From contig NZ_JABRWH010000001.1 of assembly GCF_013248975.1 (NCBI RefSeq), positions 4,484,001-4,548,000 of the forward strand: a stretch of DNA of 64,000 nt. Direction: 5' to 3'. The notes below the pieces were generated by a model. The model was not told where the DNA came from. It was given only the letters and a program-made list of their open reading frames with translations, and did no database searches. Position 1 is the stretch's first letter. The number at the start of each line of letters is the position of its first letter. This document shows positions 8,910 to 17,962 of the stretch, in pieces. A program made the position numbers and the translations under genes. The DNA is from Neobacillus endophyticus. GTDB taxonomy: Bacteria > Bacillota > Bacilli > Bacillales > Cytobacillaceae.

Positions 8910-9527
8910 CTATTGTTTTATTAAAGCCAACAAAAGGTAAACTGCAGCTCCCCACATTACTAGGGCTGATATTTTATTTAAAAACAACAAAAAGTTTCCG
9001 GATTGATCGATTTTCCCACTAATTCGCCCAATTATTGAAAGGCCTAAAAACCAAATCCATGAAACCAAAATACACGCAACAGCAAATATGAACTTTTCTT
9101 CTCCTTGGTAGTTTAATGAACTTGTTCCGATGACACCCACAGTATCCATGATCGCATGGGGATTTAGCAAAGAAACCGATGCTGAAAACAACACTTGTTT
9201 CTTAAATGTAAAATTTACACTCATTTCCTTTCTTTCATTACTTGGATTACTTTTCCAAGTGTTCCATCCCATGTAAACTAAGAAAATAAACCCGCCCATA
9301 AGTAAGATCGTTTTTATCCAAAATGAACCTAAAATGAGTAAGGAAACACCTAGAACGGCTGCCAAAATTAATAAGGTATCGCACAAGGAAGCTGTTATCA
9401 CCACTGGTAATACCCTCCGATAACTGGGTTGCAGCGCTCCCTGATTAAAAACAAAAACATTTTGGACACCGAGAGGCAGGATTAATCCAAGTGCAAGAAT
9501 AAATCCATGAATAAATGGTTCTAACAT
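8910..9527 (-). CDS. LysE/ArgO-family amino acid exporter
   Basis: A 205-residue membrane protein of the LysE superfamily, which exports amino acids such as lysine or arginine. It has the usual six hydrophobic segments. The conserved N-terminal block LALGLILPLGVQNVFVFNQG and the central LLNPHAIMDTVGVIG segment are diagnostic of the LysE/ArgO branch rather than RhtB. It is divergent from a MocR/GabR regulator at 9665 across a 137-bp gap, a pairing seen in Bacillus (yisU/yisV arrangement), so the regulator probably controls this exporter in response to an amino acid or PLP-linked signal. The exact substrate is not determined by sequence. Confidence 0.87.
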   Translation of the reverse strand: MLEPFIHGFILALGLILPLGVQNVFVFNQGALQPSYRRVLPVVITASLCDTLLILAAVLGVSLLILGSFWIKTILLMGGFIFLVYMGWNTWKSNPSNERKEMSVNFTFKKQVLFSASVSLLNPHAIMDTVGVIGTSSLNYQGEEKFIFAVACILVSWIWFLGLSIIGRISGKIDQSGNFLLFLNKISALVMWGAAVYLLLALIKQ

Positions 9528-9664
9528 CTAATTTCTCCCTTTCCTTCAATATGTTTCAACAGGCTATATATTAATTCGAAATTTTGCCTTTGTCTCCAAC
9601 CAATTGGATGGAACTAAAACCAACCAAGTTATATAATAAATAAAAAAAGGAGAACCATTTTTTA

Positions 9665-11116
9665 ATGTTTACTACTGATTGGAAACCAAATAAGTCATCT
9701 CCAGTACCCGTACATAAACAAATTACAGATTTTATTAAAGGGAAAATCGCAAATGGTGAATGGACAATCGGTTATAAACTCCCGCCCCAGCGCACCTTAG
9801 CCAAGGCTTTGGGTGTTAATAGAAGTACAGTGGTAACAGCATATGAAGAATTAACAGCAGAAGGTCTTATACAAGGAAAAAGCGGCAGCGGAACAAGAGT
9901 AACCAATAATACATGGAATCTATTAGCAACAACTCCTCCTCCAGATTGGCGTTCATATGTAACTTTCGGAATTCACAAACCCAATTTACCAACCATTCAA
10001 GAAATAAATCAAGCTGAATTTATACCAAACATGATACGATTGGGAACTGGAGAATTATCTCCAACTCTTATTCCTGTTCATTCCATGAAAGAAGTTATAA
10101 AAGAATTGTCTACTAAGGAGATTTCTTATGGCTATGGAGAATCAAAGGGATTGATGCCATTAAGAGAACAAATTTCAAAATATTTAATGACCACCGGCAT
10201 TCAAGCATCTCCTTCTTCCATTTTGATCGTATCAGGTGCATTACAAGCCCTGCAGCTTATCAGTCTCGGCTTATTGCATAAAGGTTCTACGGTTTTAACC
10301 GAAAAACCGTCCTATCTTCATTCCATAAATGTCTTCCAATCCGCAGGTATCCGTTTAGTTGGTATTCCTATGGATCAAGATGGAATGGAAGCCAATTATC
10401 TTTCTCATTACAAAAAAACACATAAAGGTGCATTGCTATATTCCATTCCTTCTTTTCACAACCCTACTGGAACCGTAATGAGTGCAGAAAGACGCGAACA
10501 ATTATTAAAGATTTGTCAGCAAGAACAATTACCTATTATTGAAGATGATGTTTATAGGGAATTATGGTTCAATGAACAGCCTCCAAAACCGCTTAAGGCT
10601 TTCGACAAAAACGGGCTTGTCCTGTATTTGGGTAGTTTGTCCAAATCATTAAGCCCCGGTCTTCGGATCGGTTGGATAGTTGGCCCAGAACCAGTTATCG
10701 ATCACTTAGCAGATATTAAAATGCAAACGGATTATGGATCGAGTTCTTTATCTCAATGGGCAGCAGTAGAATGGTTTTCTAGTGGATTATATGTTCAACA
10801 TCTTATTGAATTAAGAAATGAGCTAAAAATTCGAAGAGATTTCACCTTGAATATTCTTAATCAGTATTTTTCTGATCTAGCAGAATGGGGGGAACCAAGG
10901 GGAGGATTTTATGTTTGGGTCCGGTTAATACCATCAATATCCATTCGATATTTATTTGAAACCGCACTTTTGGAAGGCCTATTATTGAATCCTGGAAATG
11001 TTTATGATCATCAAGCCGAACAATACTTGCGCATTTCCTACTCTTTTGCATCTCTAGCAGAGTTAGAGTATGGGCTAAAACGTTTAGCAACCATTATAAA
11101 ACAAATCGCCAAATAA
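9665..11116 (+). CDS. MocR/GabR-family (GntR-aminotransferase) transcriptional regulator
   Basis: A 483-residue chimera typical of MocR regulators. Residues 12-80 form a GntR winged helix (VPVHKQITDFIKGKI, KLPPQRTLAKALGVNRSTVV), followed by a class-I aminotransferase-like domain from about 115 to the end. The PLP-lysine region GSLSKSLSPGLRIGW and the FHNPTGTVMS motif are intact, so PLP binding is likely. Such proteins sense PLP together with an amino acid or amine rather than acting as transaminases. Divergent orientation from the LysE exporter suggests that exporter is its target. A strong terminator follows the gene. Confidence 0.9.
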   Translation: MFTTDWKPNKSSPVPVHKQITDFIKGKIANGEWTIGYKLPPQRTLAKALGVNRSTVVTAYEELTAEGLIQGKSGSGTRVTNNTWNLLATTPPPDWRSYVTFGIHKPNLPTIQEINQAEFIPNMIRLGTGELSPTLIPVHSMKEVIKELSTKEISYGYGESKGLMPLREQISKYLMTTGIQASPSSILIVSGALQALQLISLGLLHKGSTVLTEKPSYLHSINVFQSAGIRLVGIPMDQDGMEANYLSHYKKTHKGALLYSIPSFHNPTGTVMSAERREQLLKICQQEQLPIIEDDVYRELWFNEQPPKPLKAFDKNGLVLYLGSLSKSLSPGLRIGWIVGPEPVIDHLADIKMQTDYGSSSLSQWAAVEWFSSGLYVQHLIELRNELKIRRDFTLNILNQYFSDLAEWGEPRGGFYVWVRLIPSISIRYLFETALLEGLLLNPGNVYDHQAEQYLRISYSFASLAELEYGLKRLATIIKQIAK

Positions 11117-11167
11117 TTTGGTTCACTGGAATTTATTTATTAAGACAAAAATATAAACATAGAACAT

Positions 11168-11219
11168 AAAAAACGGAATTCTACTAGGGACAAGAGTACC
11201 TAATAGAAATTCCGTTTTT
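11168..11219 (+). terminator. Terminator downstream of the MocR gene
   Basis: Long near-perfect hairpin: AAAACGGAATT near 11170-11180 pairs with AATTCCGTTTT near 11208-11218, with the interior CTA/TAGG bases also paired. A T run follows, and the reverse strand also ends in T residues, so it likely serves the convergent DinB gene too. Confidence 0.75.
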
Positions 11220-11265
11220 AAAACCCAACACCATTTCGCAAGCATGATAAACACTTACAGCTTCA

Positions 11266-11790
11266 TTACTTCTTCAATATTCCTAAATATTCTTTCCAAG
11301 GGCCTACATCTGTCCTGTATCTATCTGCCATTACCCGTACAATTTGACTGATGTGTGTTAAATCATGGACCACCCAAGTAGAAAGTAATTCGCTTATTTT
11401 CACCGTACCAAATGCAGGGTGATACCCTGTCAAATGCAATTGAGACTCGGTATTAATTAGGACTTTCAACCTGTTTATATTTTCTGTTCTGATCCTTTTA
11501 AATTCAAGCAACTTTTGCTCAATCGACCTTTCCACCTTTTCATTTAAATGCGAATAACGGTCAAAAGGAGGAAACGGGTTATTTTCCCCTTCCTTTAGAA
11601 TGAATTCTAATCTAGGTATCCAATTCTCTTTCTCTCCCTCGATCAGATGGCTAATCACTTCAGAGGCATTCCAAGTACCTTCCCCTTCATTACAGTACAA
11701 CCATCCCTCCGATAAACCTGATAAAAAATACTTTAATGTTTGGGGTGTCCGTTCAAGAATTTCAATCGCTTCTTTCATATTAAAATGCAT
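11266..11790 (-). CDS. DinB-superfamily protein
   Basis: A four-helix-bundle DinB-fold protein of 174 residues. The metal-site histidines are recognisable: one in [12 protein letters not shown] and two near the C-terminus in [11 protein letters not shown]. Bacillus members of this superfamily include metal-dependent thiol transferases (bacillithiol-linked) and many of unknown role. I chose ATG at 11790 ([12 protein letters not shown]) because AAGGGGC precedes it; the open frame extends ten codons further upstream without such a signal. Two other DinB-fold genes lie at 17273 and 17963. The specific reaction is unknown. Confidence 0.82.
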   Translation of the reverse strand: MHFNMKEAIEILERTPQTLKYFLSGLSEGWLYCNEGEGTWNASEVISHLIEGEKENWIPRLEFILKEGENNPFPPFDRYSHLNEKVERSIEQKLLEFKRIRTENINRLKVLINTESQLHLTGYHPAFGTVKISELLSTWVVHDLTHISQIVRVMADRYRTDVGPWKEYLGILKK

Positions 11791-12300
11791 ATAACTGCCC
11801 CTTCCCTTTTTATCTGGCAACCTTACCGTCTCATCTCTTAAGAAAAATGAAATTAGTTAATAAATTATTGATCAACCATCAAATAAACTTAAGTTTCAAT
11901 AGTTTGTTATCCCTATTCTATTTGATTTTATTACCCTATTTTAACAAAAGAACGTCTATTCTTAAGATAAATCATTTTATGGGCAATTTATATAAATAAA
12001 GCAACGTTATTGATCCCTGCTCATCGTTTGTATTCGTTAAAGAAAACTTACATCTAGTGGTTTGTTGATATTTTCCAATAATAACTTAAAATAATTCATG
12101 TTATACTCAAAATATGTCATACCAAAACATCTTCTTGCAGTCTTATCTTGCTAGAACTCGGTTTTGCAACAGTATAAATATTTTGTATTATCATCACTGC
12201 TGAACGGAATATGTTTGAAACAATGAATGGAGCATTCATTGATAAATAACTCATGAAAAACCGGTTTAAGCCGTTTTTCTATAAAAGAGGATGAATACAA
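11791..12300. other. Intergenic region upstream of apbE
   Basis: About 510 bases between divergent genes. It contains a hairpin-like GAAAAACC...CCGTTTTTC element at about 12254-12281, just before the apbE ribosome binding site, and must contain the promoters of both flanking genes. No coding sequence or RNA gene was recognised. Confidence 0.5.
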
Positions 12301-13221
12301 TTGCCATCACAGGTGTTCACATTTCGTGCAATGAATTCGACATTTGAAATCCGAATTGATTCAAAATATGAAATTCCTTATGATCAATTAACCATTTTGA
12401 ATTCCGAAACAGAACGTCTTGAACAAATCATGTCTCGCTTTCGTGAATCAAGTGAACTTACTTTTTTAAATCGAAACATTCACAAATGGAACAGTGTATC
12501 AGATGTTATGTCCCATGTTTTAAATAGAACAGAAGAAAAGTGGTTTGAAATGAAAGGTACTTTCGACCCTAGAGTCCTTTCTGATTTGGTCCAATTGGGG
12601 TATGCAGGTTCCAAAGTTCCTCAAGCCCCATCTCAAGATTACTTATTCGAATGGAACAACCTTGGACAAGTTAAGTTCTCAACTCCTATTGACTTGGGCG
12701 GAATTGGAAAAGGATATACCGCGGATCATCTATCCAATTTAATTGAACGCCAATACAAAAACGACCTTTTCGGCTATTTCATCAACGCCGGAGGGGATAT
12801 GGTAGTTAATGGAACACAAGAAGACGGCAGCCCATGGAACATTGGAGTGGAAGATCCCATTCATTCAGAAAATGACTTGTCTATGGCATTAAGAATTTCT
12901 GGTGAAAAAACTGCTATTTGTACAAGTTCCGTATGGAAAAATAAATGGGAACACAATAATCAATCCGTTCATCACCTTATCAACCCATGGAGCCACCAAC
13001 CTTATCAAGGGAATATTGTGAGTGTCATTGCACTTGGGAAAACATGTGTGGATGCTGAGGTTTATGCAAAATGTCTTTTCATTCAAGATGAACAAAAAAA
13101 TATAGCAATTCCATTCTTACCTCATATTTCGATTAATAACCAAAAAGAAATTCAGTATTCTACTGAATTAACCCCGAAAATATCTTGGTTCTATTCAGGT
13201 TTTTCGTTTTCAGATAGATAA
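12301..13221 (+). CDS. apbE: FAD:protein FMN transferase (ApbE family), no signal peptide
   Basis: A 306-residue ApbE-type enzyme, which moves FMN from FAD onto a Thr or Ser of a target flavoprotein. Visible family motifs are DLGGIGKGYTAD (about residues 137-148), INAGGDMVVNG, SVWKNKW-like active-site region, HHLINPW (substrate loop) and CVDAEVYAK near the C-terminus with metal-binding Asp. Length is normal. The start is TTG at 12301 behind AGAGGA; an internal ATG nine codons later is an alternative. There is no lipobox or secretion signal, unlike exported ApbE/FmnB proteins of electron-transfer loci. It is followed on the same strand by two small exported coiled-coil proteins, and then by a convergent ferric-reductase-like membrane protein. 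No protein in the window shows an evident flavinylation motif. Confidence 0.88.
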   Translation: MPSQVFTFRAMNSTFEIRIDSKYEIPYDQLTILNSETERLEQIMSRFRESSELTFLNRNIHKWNSVSDVMSHVLNRTEEKWFEMKGTFDPRVLSDLVQLGYAGSKVPQAPSQDYLFEWNNLGQVKFSTPIDLGGIGKGYTADHLSNLIERQYKNDLFGYFINAGGDMVVNGTQEDGSPWNIGVEDPIHSENDLSMALRISGEKTAICTSSVWKNKWEHNNQSVHHLINPWSHQPYQGNIVSVIALGKTCVDAEVYAKCLFIQDEQKNIAIPFLPHISINNQKEIQYSTELTPKISWFYSGFSFSDR

Positions 13222-13270
13222 TAATTTAAGTGGTATTAAAAATAAGTTACTTATTTTTAAGGAGGATTTC

Positions 13271-13579
13271 ATGGCTTCTACCATTTTTAAACGCTGCATG
13301 TTAGTATTATTCACTTTTGGATTTTTTGGTAGTTCTTATATAGAATTTCAACACTATCTTAAGTACAGCAAACCTACCGATTATCCTGCTGTTTCTGATG
13401 TTCAATTACAAAAACAAACTACAAGTGTGAAAGAACAAGTTCAAAAAATGCAAAGTAGTTTGGCTGAAGAAATGAAAGTTCAAGCATCCACCAATAATCA
13501 ATATGCAAATTTAATTTCCAAAAAAAATACTTTAACGACAAAAGTAAAAAATATGCACTCTTCTCAAAAAAATAATTAA
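13271..13579 (+). CDS. Small membrane-anchored coiled-coil protein
   Basis: A 102-residue protein 49 bp downstream of apbE with a good AAGGAGG ribosome binding site. An N-terminal hydrophobic segment (residues about 8-24) is followed by a Lys/Gln/Ser-rich helical region from about 45 to 95 predicted as coiled coil. It is probably membrane-anchored with an extracellular tail. No cysteine or haem motif is present beyond Cys9, which sits inside the hydrophobic stretch and not in a lipobox. A small perfect inverted repeat (13236-13260) lies just before its ribosome binding site. It may be co-transcribed with apbE and the next gene; the role is unknown. Confidence 0.7.
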   Translation: MASTIFKRCMLVLFTFGFFGSSYIEFQHYLKYSKPTDYPAVSDVQLQKQTTSVKEQVQKMQSSLAEEMKVQASTNNQYANLISKKNTLTTKVKNMHSSQKNN

Positions 13580-13633
13580 AAACTAATTTATTATAATTAC
13601 TTCTGATGAGACAGAAGATACGAGGTGAAGTTG

Positions 13634-14104
13634 ATGAATAAAGTTTTGAGGTATTCAGTAATAGGAATTATTACCGCTGGTGGATTATATACCGGTATAC
13701 TTAATCACGTTGCAGCGCAAGTAACAACTACAAATCAGCAACAGAGTGCATACAAGAAAAAAATCCAGGAACGAAATAACTTAATTAAAAAGTTAAATAA
13801 TGAGAACCAAAAATTGTACCAATTAGAGCTTACTTATAATAAGATTACAAACGATGTAAACAAAAAAAACACTCAAATTAGTGCCTTAAATTCAGATATT
13901 ACTCAAATCCAAAACCAAATCAAAACCATATCTAATTCCATTCATAAAACTCATTCTTCCGCTTCAACACCGGTCTATTCATCATCAAGTAGTGTAAGCC
14001 GCAAAACAACTGCTGTAGCTGTCCCTGTTCCTAAAGTAGCTCAGCATTCTTTCGTCGTTTCTGCTGCGCCACCGGTTGTACAATCTACAACAAGAGCATC
14101 TTGA
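13634..14104 (+). CDS. Secreted coiled-coil protein with Ser/Pro/Val-rich tail
   Basis: A 156-residue protein. I chose ATG at 13634 because AGGTGA lies six bases upstream. The N-terminus (MNKVLRYSVIGIITAGG...) is a signal peptide with a likely cleavage after VAAQ. A coiled-coil segment rich in Asn, Lys and Gln spans about residues 35-110 (heptad-like LNNENQKLYQLEL, ISALNSDITQIQNQI). A low-complexity Ser/Val/Pro/Ala tail follows. It resembles the upstream 102-aa protein in style and is separated by only 54 bp. Function unknown; an envelope structural role is inference. Confidence 0.7.
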   Translation: MNKVLRYSVIGIITAGGLYTGILNHVAAQVTTTNQQQSAYKKKIQERNNLIKKLNNENQKLYQLELTYNKITNDVNKKNTQISALNSDITQIQNQIKTISNSIHKTHSSASTPVYSSSSSVSRKTTAVAVPVPKVAQHSFVVSAAPPVVQSTTRAS

Positions 14105-14111
14105 AATTAAC

Positions 14112-14140
14112 AAAAGACAGTCCAGTCAGGACTGTCTTTT
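14112..14140 (+). terminator. Bidirectional terminator between coiled-coil and ferric-reductase-like genes
   Basis: Perfect 12-bp arms AAAAGACAGTCC (14112-14123) and GGACTGTCTTTT (14129-14140) with a 5-nt loop. The loop contains the stop codon of the convergent minus-strand gene. Confidence 0.8.
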
Positions 14141-14770
14141 CACTTTACGTTTTTTTACTGCCCAGTGACGGTAAAAAAATGTTCCAAATGTCAACAATGT
14201 TGATATTCCATATACTAAAATAAATGCATGAGAGTCTGAACCCCCAATAAATGCATGATACGTTACTAAAAACCAAATTGTTACGGAAATTCGATGGATA
14301 TTAAGCCATTGTTTAAATTTTTTTCTAATTGAAGCAGTAAATCCAATTAAAATAAGTAAATAAAGTCCCATGGCTCCTGCCAACATAGGATATGGATGAT
14401 ATGCTGAAAAAATCGGAAACCACATTTGTTTAAAACTGACAACTGACTTTGGATCTATTGCAGTAAAGAAAAGATGCAAAATGACAAGGCTATATGTTGC
14501 AGCTATCAGAGCTTGATGCCAAGGCAATAGGTATTTTGATAATTTCCACCGATCTTTATTTCTTGGATTACTCAGTAGGTTTCCTAGCACAACTACAAAA
14601 GTTAAAATAATATACGAAGCTATTGCGGATGAACGGCTCATAATCCAATATCTTTGATTGTGAACGTTAGGATTATGAGAAAGCATTTGAAAACCAATGA
14701 ACGTAAATACAAGGGTTGCTGCAATTACTATTACTAAAGTTAAAAAAGATGCATTTTTTTCTTTGTCCAC
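14126..14770 (-). CDS. Ferric-reductase-like haem membrane protein
   Basis: A 214-residue integral membrane protein with about six helices and the features of ferric-reductase-like transmembrane domains (YedZ/MsrQ-type b-haem proteins). Potential haem ligands are histidines in LPWHQALIAATYS, VILHLFF, NIHRISVTIW and LVTYHAF, spaced as pairs across helices. No FAD- or NAD-binding domain is attached, so it would need a partner for electrons. It lies convergent to the apbE cluster, which makes a flavin-linked electron-transfer system plausible but unproven. Its last codons overlap the shared terminator. Confidence 0.78.
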   Translation of the reverse strand: MDKEKNASFLTLVIVIAATLVFTFIGFQMLSHNPNVHNQRYWIMSRSSAIASYIILTFVVVLGNLLSNPRNKDRWKLSKYLLPWHQALIAATYSLVILHLFFTAIDPKSVVSFKQMWFPIFSAYHPYPMLAGAMGLYLLILIGFTASIRKKFKQWLNIHRISVTIWFLVTYHAFIGGSDSHAFILVYGISTLLTFGTFFYRHWAVKKRKVKRQS

Positions 14771-15099
14771 TTTTTCTTTTCAACATTCCTTTCTACTTTA
14801 TCATTTATCTCCTCATACTTTTTTTCTATACTATTTTTACTCTAAAGTTACGAATGAATTATAGCGTTTTGGAAAAATTAGTAAGTTTCTTAACTAAATT
14901 TTAAACCTTGTTGCACTTTAGTATGCCTTCTACTTTTTTAAGGACTATTAAAAAAAAGAGCTACAGATGCACGAACATCTGTAGCATTGCATTGTACCAA
15001 TCAATGCTCACTAAATAAATGTATTAATTGCGTATAGATTACTTTTAGCAATGGATACTCCATTTTGTACCGACCTTTTGTGGTATCCTCTTTTCATCC
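14771..15099. other. Intergenic region with the permease terminator
   Basis: About 330 AT-rich bases between two minus-strand genes. Apart from the hairpin at 14960-14985 no gene or RNA was recognised. Confidence 0.5.
14960..14985 (-). terminator. Terminator downstream of the permease gene
   Basis: Perfect 10-bp arms GCTACAGATG / CATCTGTAGC with a 6-nt loop; on the minus strand it is followed by CTCTTTTTTTT. It lies about 115 bp beyond the stop of the gene at 15100. Confidence 0.75.
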
Positions 15100-16455
15100 T
15101 TACATCATCATAATTGCTACGATCGTTGCAGCAGCTAAACCAATGATAACAGGAAGGAAATTCCGCCTAGTCAGTGTCTCTGGTTCAACTCCCGTTACAC
15201 CGGCAATATCCAGAACTCCCCACGGAACAATCGTTCCACCACCGCTCCAAATAGAACCCATTTGACCCAATGCAGCTAGTACGGCAACATTCACGCCAAT
15301 AGGTTTACCAAGTGCTTGAGCTAATGTTCCTACCAGTACGAGACCTGAGAATCCAGATCCATCAAGGCCAGCAATAATTCCTACTAAAACAACAATAATG
15401 GCAACAGGAATAGCCGATAAAGGAACATGGTTGGCTAGTGCATTACCAAGATCAAACAAATAACCTGGGGCACCTTTCCCTAGAATCAGCGGTGAAATAT
15501 CAGGTGACCCCATAAAGAAGAATCCAGCTATAGGAATAACAGGAGCGAAAATTTTGATGGAGAAAATGAAACCTTCCTGGAGATTCTTCATAACGACTTC
15601 ATAGGCTTTTCTTCCATGTTCGATGAGAGCAATAATGGTGAAGAGGAGTAAGCTTACCCCGCCAATGAGAGCACTCGCATCTCCTCCCTTTAGGGATAAG
15701 GTGATGGTTAGAATAATGGAAGCGATGAAGGCAAGAGGAACGACAATAGCCGCAAACTTAGAGGCATAACTAAACTCAGTCTGACTTTTTTCTTCCACTA
15801 ATTGATCAATCACAATCAATCCGTTCTTCATATCCCGCCGTAAAAACCAATAAGATAAAATAAGACTAACTAATCCAGTAACGATTACCAAAGGGACACT
15901 TGCTATAATCAAATCCATAATCCCCACTCCAGCTGCAGAACTCGTGAGCTTCGGGGCACCTTGAATGATGAAATCTCCTGATAACGCGATTCCGTGCCCG
16001 AAAAGGTTCATCGTCATGGCGACACCAATAATTGGCAATCCAGCACGTAAAGCAATGGGAATCATCATGGGTCCAACCATCATAGTGGCTGGAGTTGGCC
16101 AGACAAAAGCAGAGATGATCCCTTTTATCAAACCCGTTCCCCAAAATGCACTGCCTGGACCTTTAAATAACTGGCGAAATGGTTTTAACACGAGCTGATC
16201 GGCTCCAATTTGCTCAAGCAATCTCAATAATGCAATCATAAGCCCTATAATAATAATAATCCCTAACAATTCTTCCGCACTTTGCAGGTTGGCGTTATAC
16301 ACAACCTGAATTCCTTTTACGAAATCCCTAGTGAATACCCAGCCCATAAGAAAGGTCCCTAAAATACAAAGCGGTATGACACCTCGCCGCATTGCCATCC
16401 CTATGATGACCAAAATCACCACAATCAAAAAAATCCAGTGAGATGCGGTTAACAT
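15100..16455 (-). CDS. Large ion-transporter-superfamily permease
   Basis: A 451-residue membrane protein with about twelve hydrophobic helices. Its long hydrophobic repeats, Gly-rich re-entrant-like segments (GLDGSGFSGLVLVG, MGSIWSGGGTIVPWG) and charged mid-loop resemble ion-transporter-superfamily permeases such as the GntP/DcuC/TRAP large-subunit group. I cannot place it in one family or name a substrate. The ATG at 16455 has a GGAAGGAGGG ribosome binding site. It is a single-gene unit with its own terminator. Probably a secondary carrier for an organic anion, by inference only. Confidence 0.75.
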   Translation of the reverse strand: MLTASHWIFLIVVILVIIGMAMRRGVIPLCILGTFLMGWVFTRDFVKGIQVVYNANLQSAEELLGIIIIIGLMIALLRLLEQIGADQLVLKPFRQLFKGPGSAFWGTGLIKGIISAFVWPTPATMMVGPMMIPIALRAGLPIIGVAMTMNLFGHGIALSGDFIIQGAPKLTSSAAGVGIMDLIIASVPLVIVTGLVSLILSYWFLRRDMKNGLIVIDQLVEEKSQTEFSYASKFAAIVVPLAFIASIILTITLSLKGGDASALIGGVSLLLFTIIALIEHGRKAYEVVMKNLQEGFIFSIKIFAPVIPIAGFFFMGSPDISPLILGKGAPGYLFDLGNALANHVPLSAIPVAIIVVLVGIIAGLDGSGFSGLVLVGTLAQALGKPIGVNVAVLAALGQMGSIWSGGGTIVPWGVLDIAGVTGVEPETLTRRNFLPVIIGLAAATIVAIMMM

Positions 16456-16704
16456 AGACTCCCTCCTTCCATAAAGTAATGGAACCTCACCTTTATCATA
16501 TGGTTGGAATTACTCGTCTAATTCCCAAATATTTCTTGTGAGGAATTTTCAATTTGCTTGGAAAAAGAAGAGCTATGCTTTGCCAATAAACCATTAAGTA
16601 CTAAGAAGAATTTTAAATTGTTGAGATATTCCATAAAATCCCTTTCGGCATAAAGGAATATATAAATAATCCCCTCTAGTTGAGGGGGCAAATGAATGTA
16701 CAGA

Positions 16705-16818
16705 TTAAAAAGAGTAACCACAACTACCACAGCGTTTTACTGATTTTTTGCTATCTACCAATCCTCCGACCAAACCAAGAGGGCCTAAAGTTACAGCACC
16801 TACAATTCCTTTACTACC
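16705..16818 (-). pseudogene. Fragment of a Gly-rich protein ending in a CxxC motif
   Basis: Minus-strand open stretch of 37 codons directly after the stop of the upstream gene, in another frame and without its own start. It reads GSKGIVGAVTLGPLGLVGG... and ends SVKRCGSCGYSF before TAA. The composition is clearly protein-like (glycine-rich helix then zinc-ribbon-like CxxC), so it is probably the surviving C-terminus of a deleted gene. Confidence 0.45.
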
Positions 16819-17044
16819 TTAAATATGGAAGTAGTTCTTGAAGTGGTATCTTTATATAGTTTGACAGACCGCCATCTTCTTCTTGAACATACAGTCTAAC
16901 GTCTAAACCTTCTATACGGTCTACAATTGTATAAGAACCTTTATATTTAATTTCTGTACCATAAAGACTAAGCTTCATATCCTCCAACTCTGTGTGCCTA
17001 CTTAATATTTCTTCAGCTAAAGCTGCTTTTGATTTTTCTGTCAT
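16814..17044 (-). CDS. Small soluble protein, 76 aa, function unknown
   Basis: A 76-residue protein with an N-terminal helical, charged segment (KSKAALAEEILSRHTELEDMK) and a beta-rich remainder (YKGSYTIVDRIEGLDVRLYVQEED), ending LLPYLR. The ATG at 17044 follows AGGAGAA. No membrane segments or cysteines. I do not recognise a family. Immediately downstream lies a start-less Gly-rich CxxC fragment in another frame, suggesting local deletion. Confidence 0.6.
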   Translation of the reverse strand: MTEKSKAALAEEILSRHTELEDMKLSLYGTEIKYKGSYTIVDRIEGLDVRLYVQEEDGGLSNYIKIPLQELLPYLR

Positions 17045-17272
17045 AAATTATTCTCCTTCTTCTACCCCGAAGTATCGATCTTTTCTTTATTAATAGTTTA
17101 CAATATTTTCACATAATAGGTAAAAATATTGGTTTTCTTAATACTAGAATTGACATCACTAATATTGTTCCGGACTGAAAGATTATCACTTCTTTGGAAG
17201 GACTTTTTTAATAGTTTGAGGAATATTCTTTTTAAGAACTAAGATATAGATGAATAAAGGGAGGATTTTGAA

Positions 17273-17788
17273 GTGAGATCACATACTTTACAATTATATG
17301 ATTTTCACGTATGGGCTAATCAAAGAGTTTTGGAGCATTTAAAGGGACTGCCAAAGGAGCTTTACCATCAGGAGATTCAAAGTGTTTTCCCTTCTATAGC
17401 AGATGTGTTCATACATATTTATGCTACTGATCAAACATGGTTATCTGTGTTGTCTGGTGACAGTTTTGCTGAAATTGCTGAAACTAGAAAACAGCACATC
17501 GAGAATACAAAAGGAAAAAGTTTGGAGCAGATTGAACTGTTATTCTTAGACTTATCCAAGAAATTCAAAGCATTTTTAGAAAGTCATGAGAATCTCGAGC
17601 AAGCCATTTGCCCCGAGCACCCTCATTTTGGCAAGCTGCACACCCATTTTTATGAATTGGTGCAGCACGTTGTTAATCATGGAACCTATCATCGTGGAAA
17701 TATAACGGCAATGTTGCGACAATTGGGGTATTCTGGAATTATGACTGATTATGTTGCTTATTTATATACTAGGAATAGAAATGAATAG
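17273..17788 (+). CDS. DinB-superfamily protein
   Basis: A 171-residue DinB-fold protein starting with GTG at 17273 behind a strong GGGAGG site. Metal-site residues are visible: His in ADVFIHIYATD and the pair in VQHVVNHGTYHRGNI. The ending MLRQLGYSGIMTDYVAYLY is typical of Bacillus DinB members. It is convergent with another DinB gene at 17963, sharing a perfect terminator. These proteins are metal-binding four-helix bundles; known relatives include thiol transferases, but the reaction here is unknown. Confidence 0.87.
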   Translation: MRSHTLQLYDFHVWANQRVLEHLKGLPKELYHQEIQSVFPSIADVFIHIYATDQTWLSVLSGDSFAEIAETRKQHIENTKGKSLEQIELLFLDLSKKFKAFLESHENLEQAICPEHPHFGKLHTHFYELVQHVVNHGTYHRGNITAMLRQLGYSGIMTDYVAYLYTRNRNE

Positions 17789-17866
17789 TATTTGGAATTT
17801 TGGCATTTGCAGGGATCGCAAATCTTTTTAAATAATTCAGAGATGTATCTAAATAGAAATTTAAAT

Positions 17867-17906
17867 AACATTAAGAAAACACCAATCGTGGTGTTTTCTT
17901 AATGTT
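17867..17906. terminator. Bidirectional terminator between two DinB genes
   Basis: Perfect 18-bp inverted repeat (17867-17884 and 17889-17906) with a 4-nt ATCG loop, placed between convergent genes. Arms contain GAAAACACCA and its complement and give U-rich tails on both strands. Confidence 0.8.
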
Positions 17907-17962
17907 CTAAATATAATGTTTTTTCTTTAGCTAAAGTACCCTATTTAATAGCTCTTTTCTTA

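Noticed and set aside
16518..16730. 70-aa minus-strand ORF upstream of the permease
   Set aside because: It overlaps a better protein-like remnant in another frame and has poor composition; only a weak internal start with AAAGGG exists.
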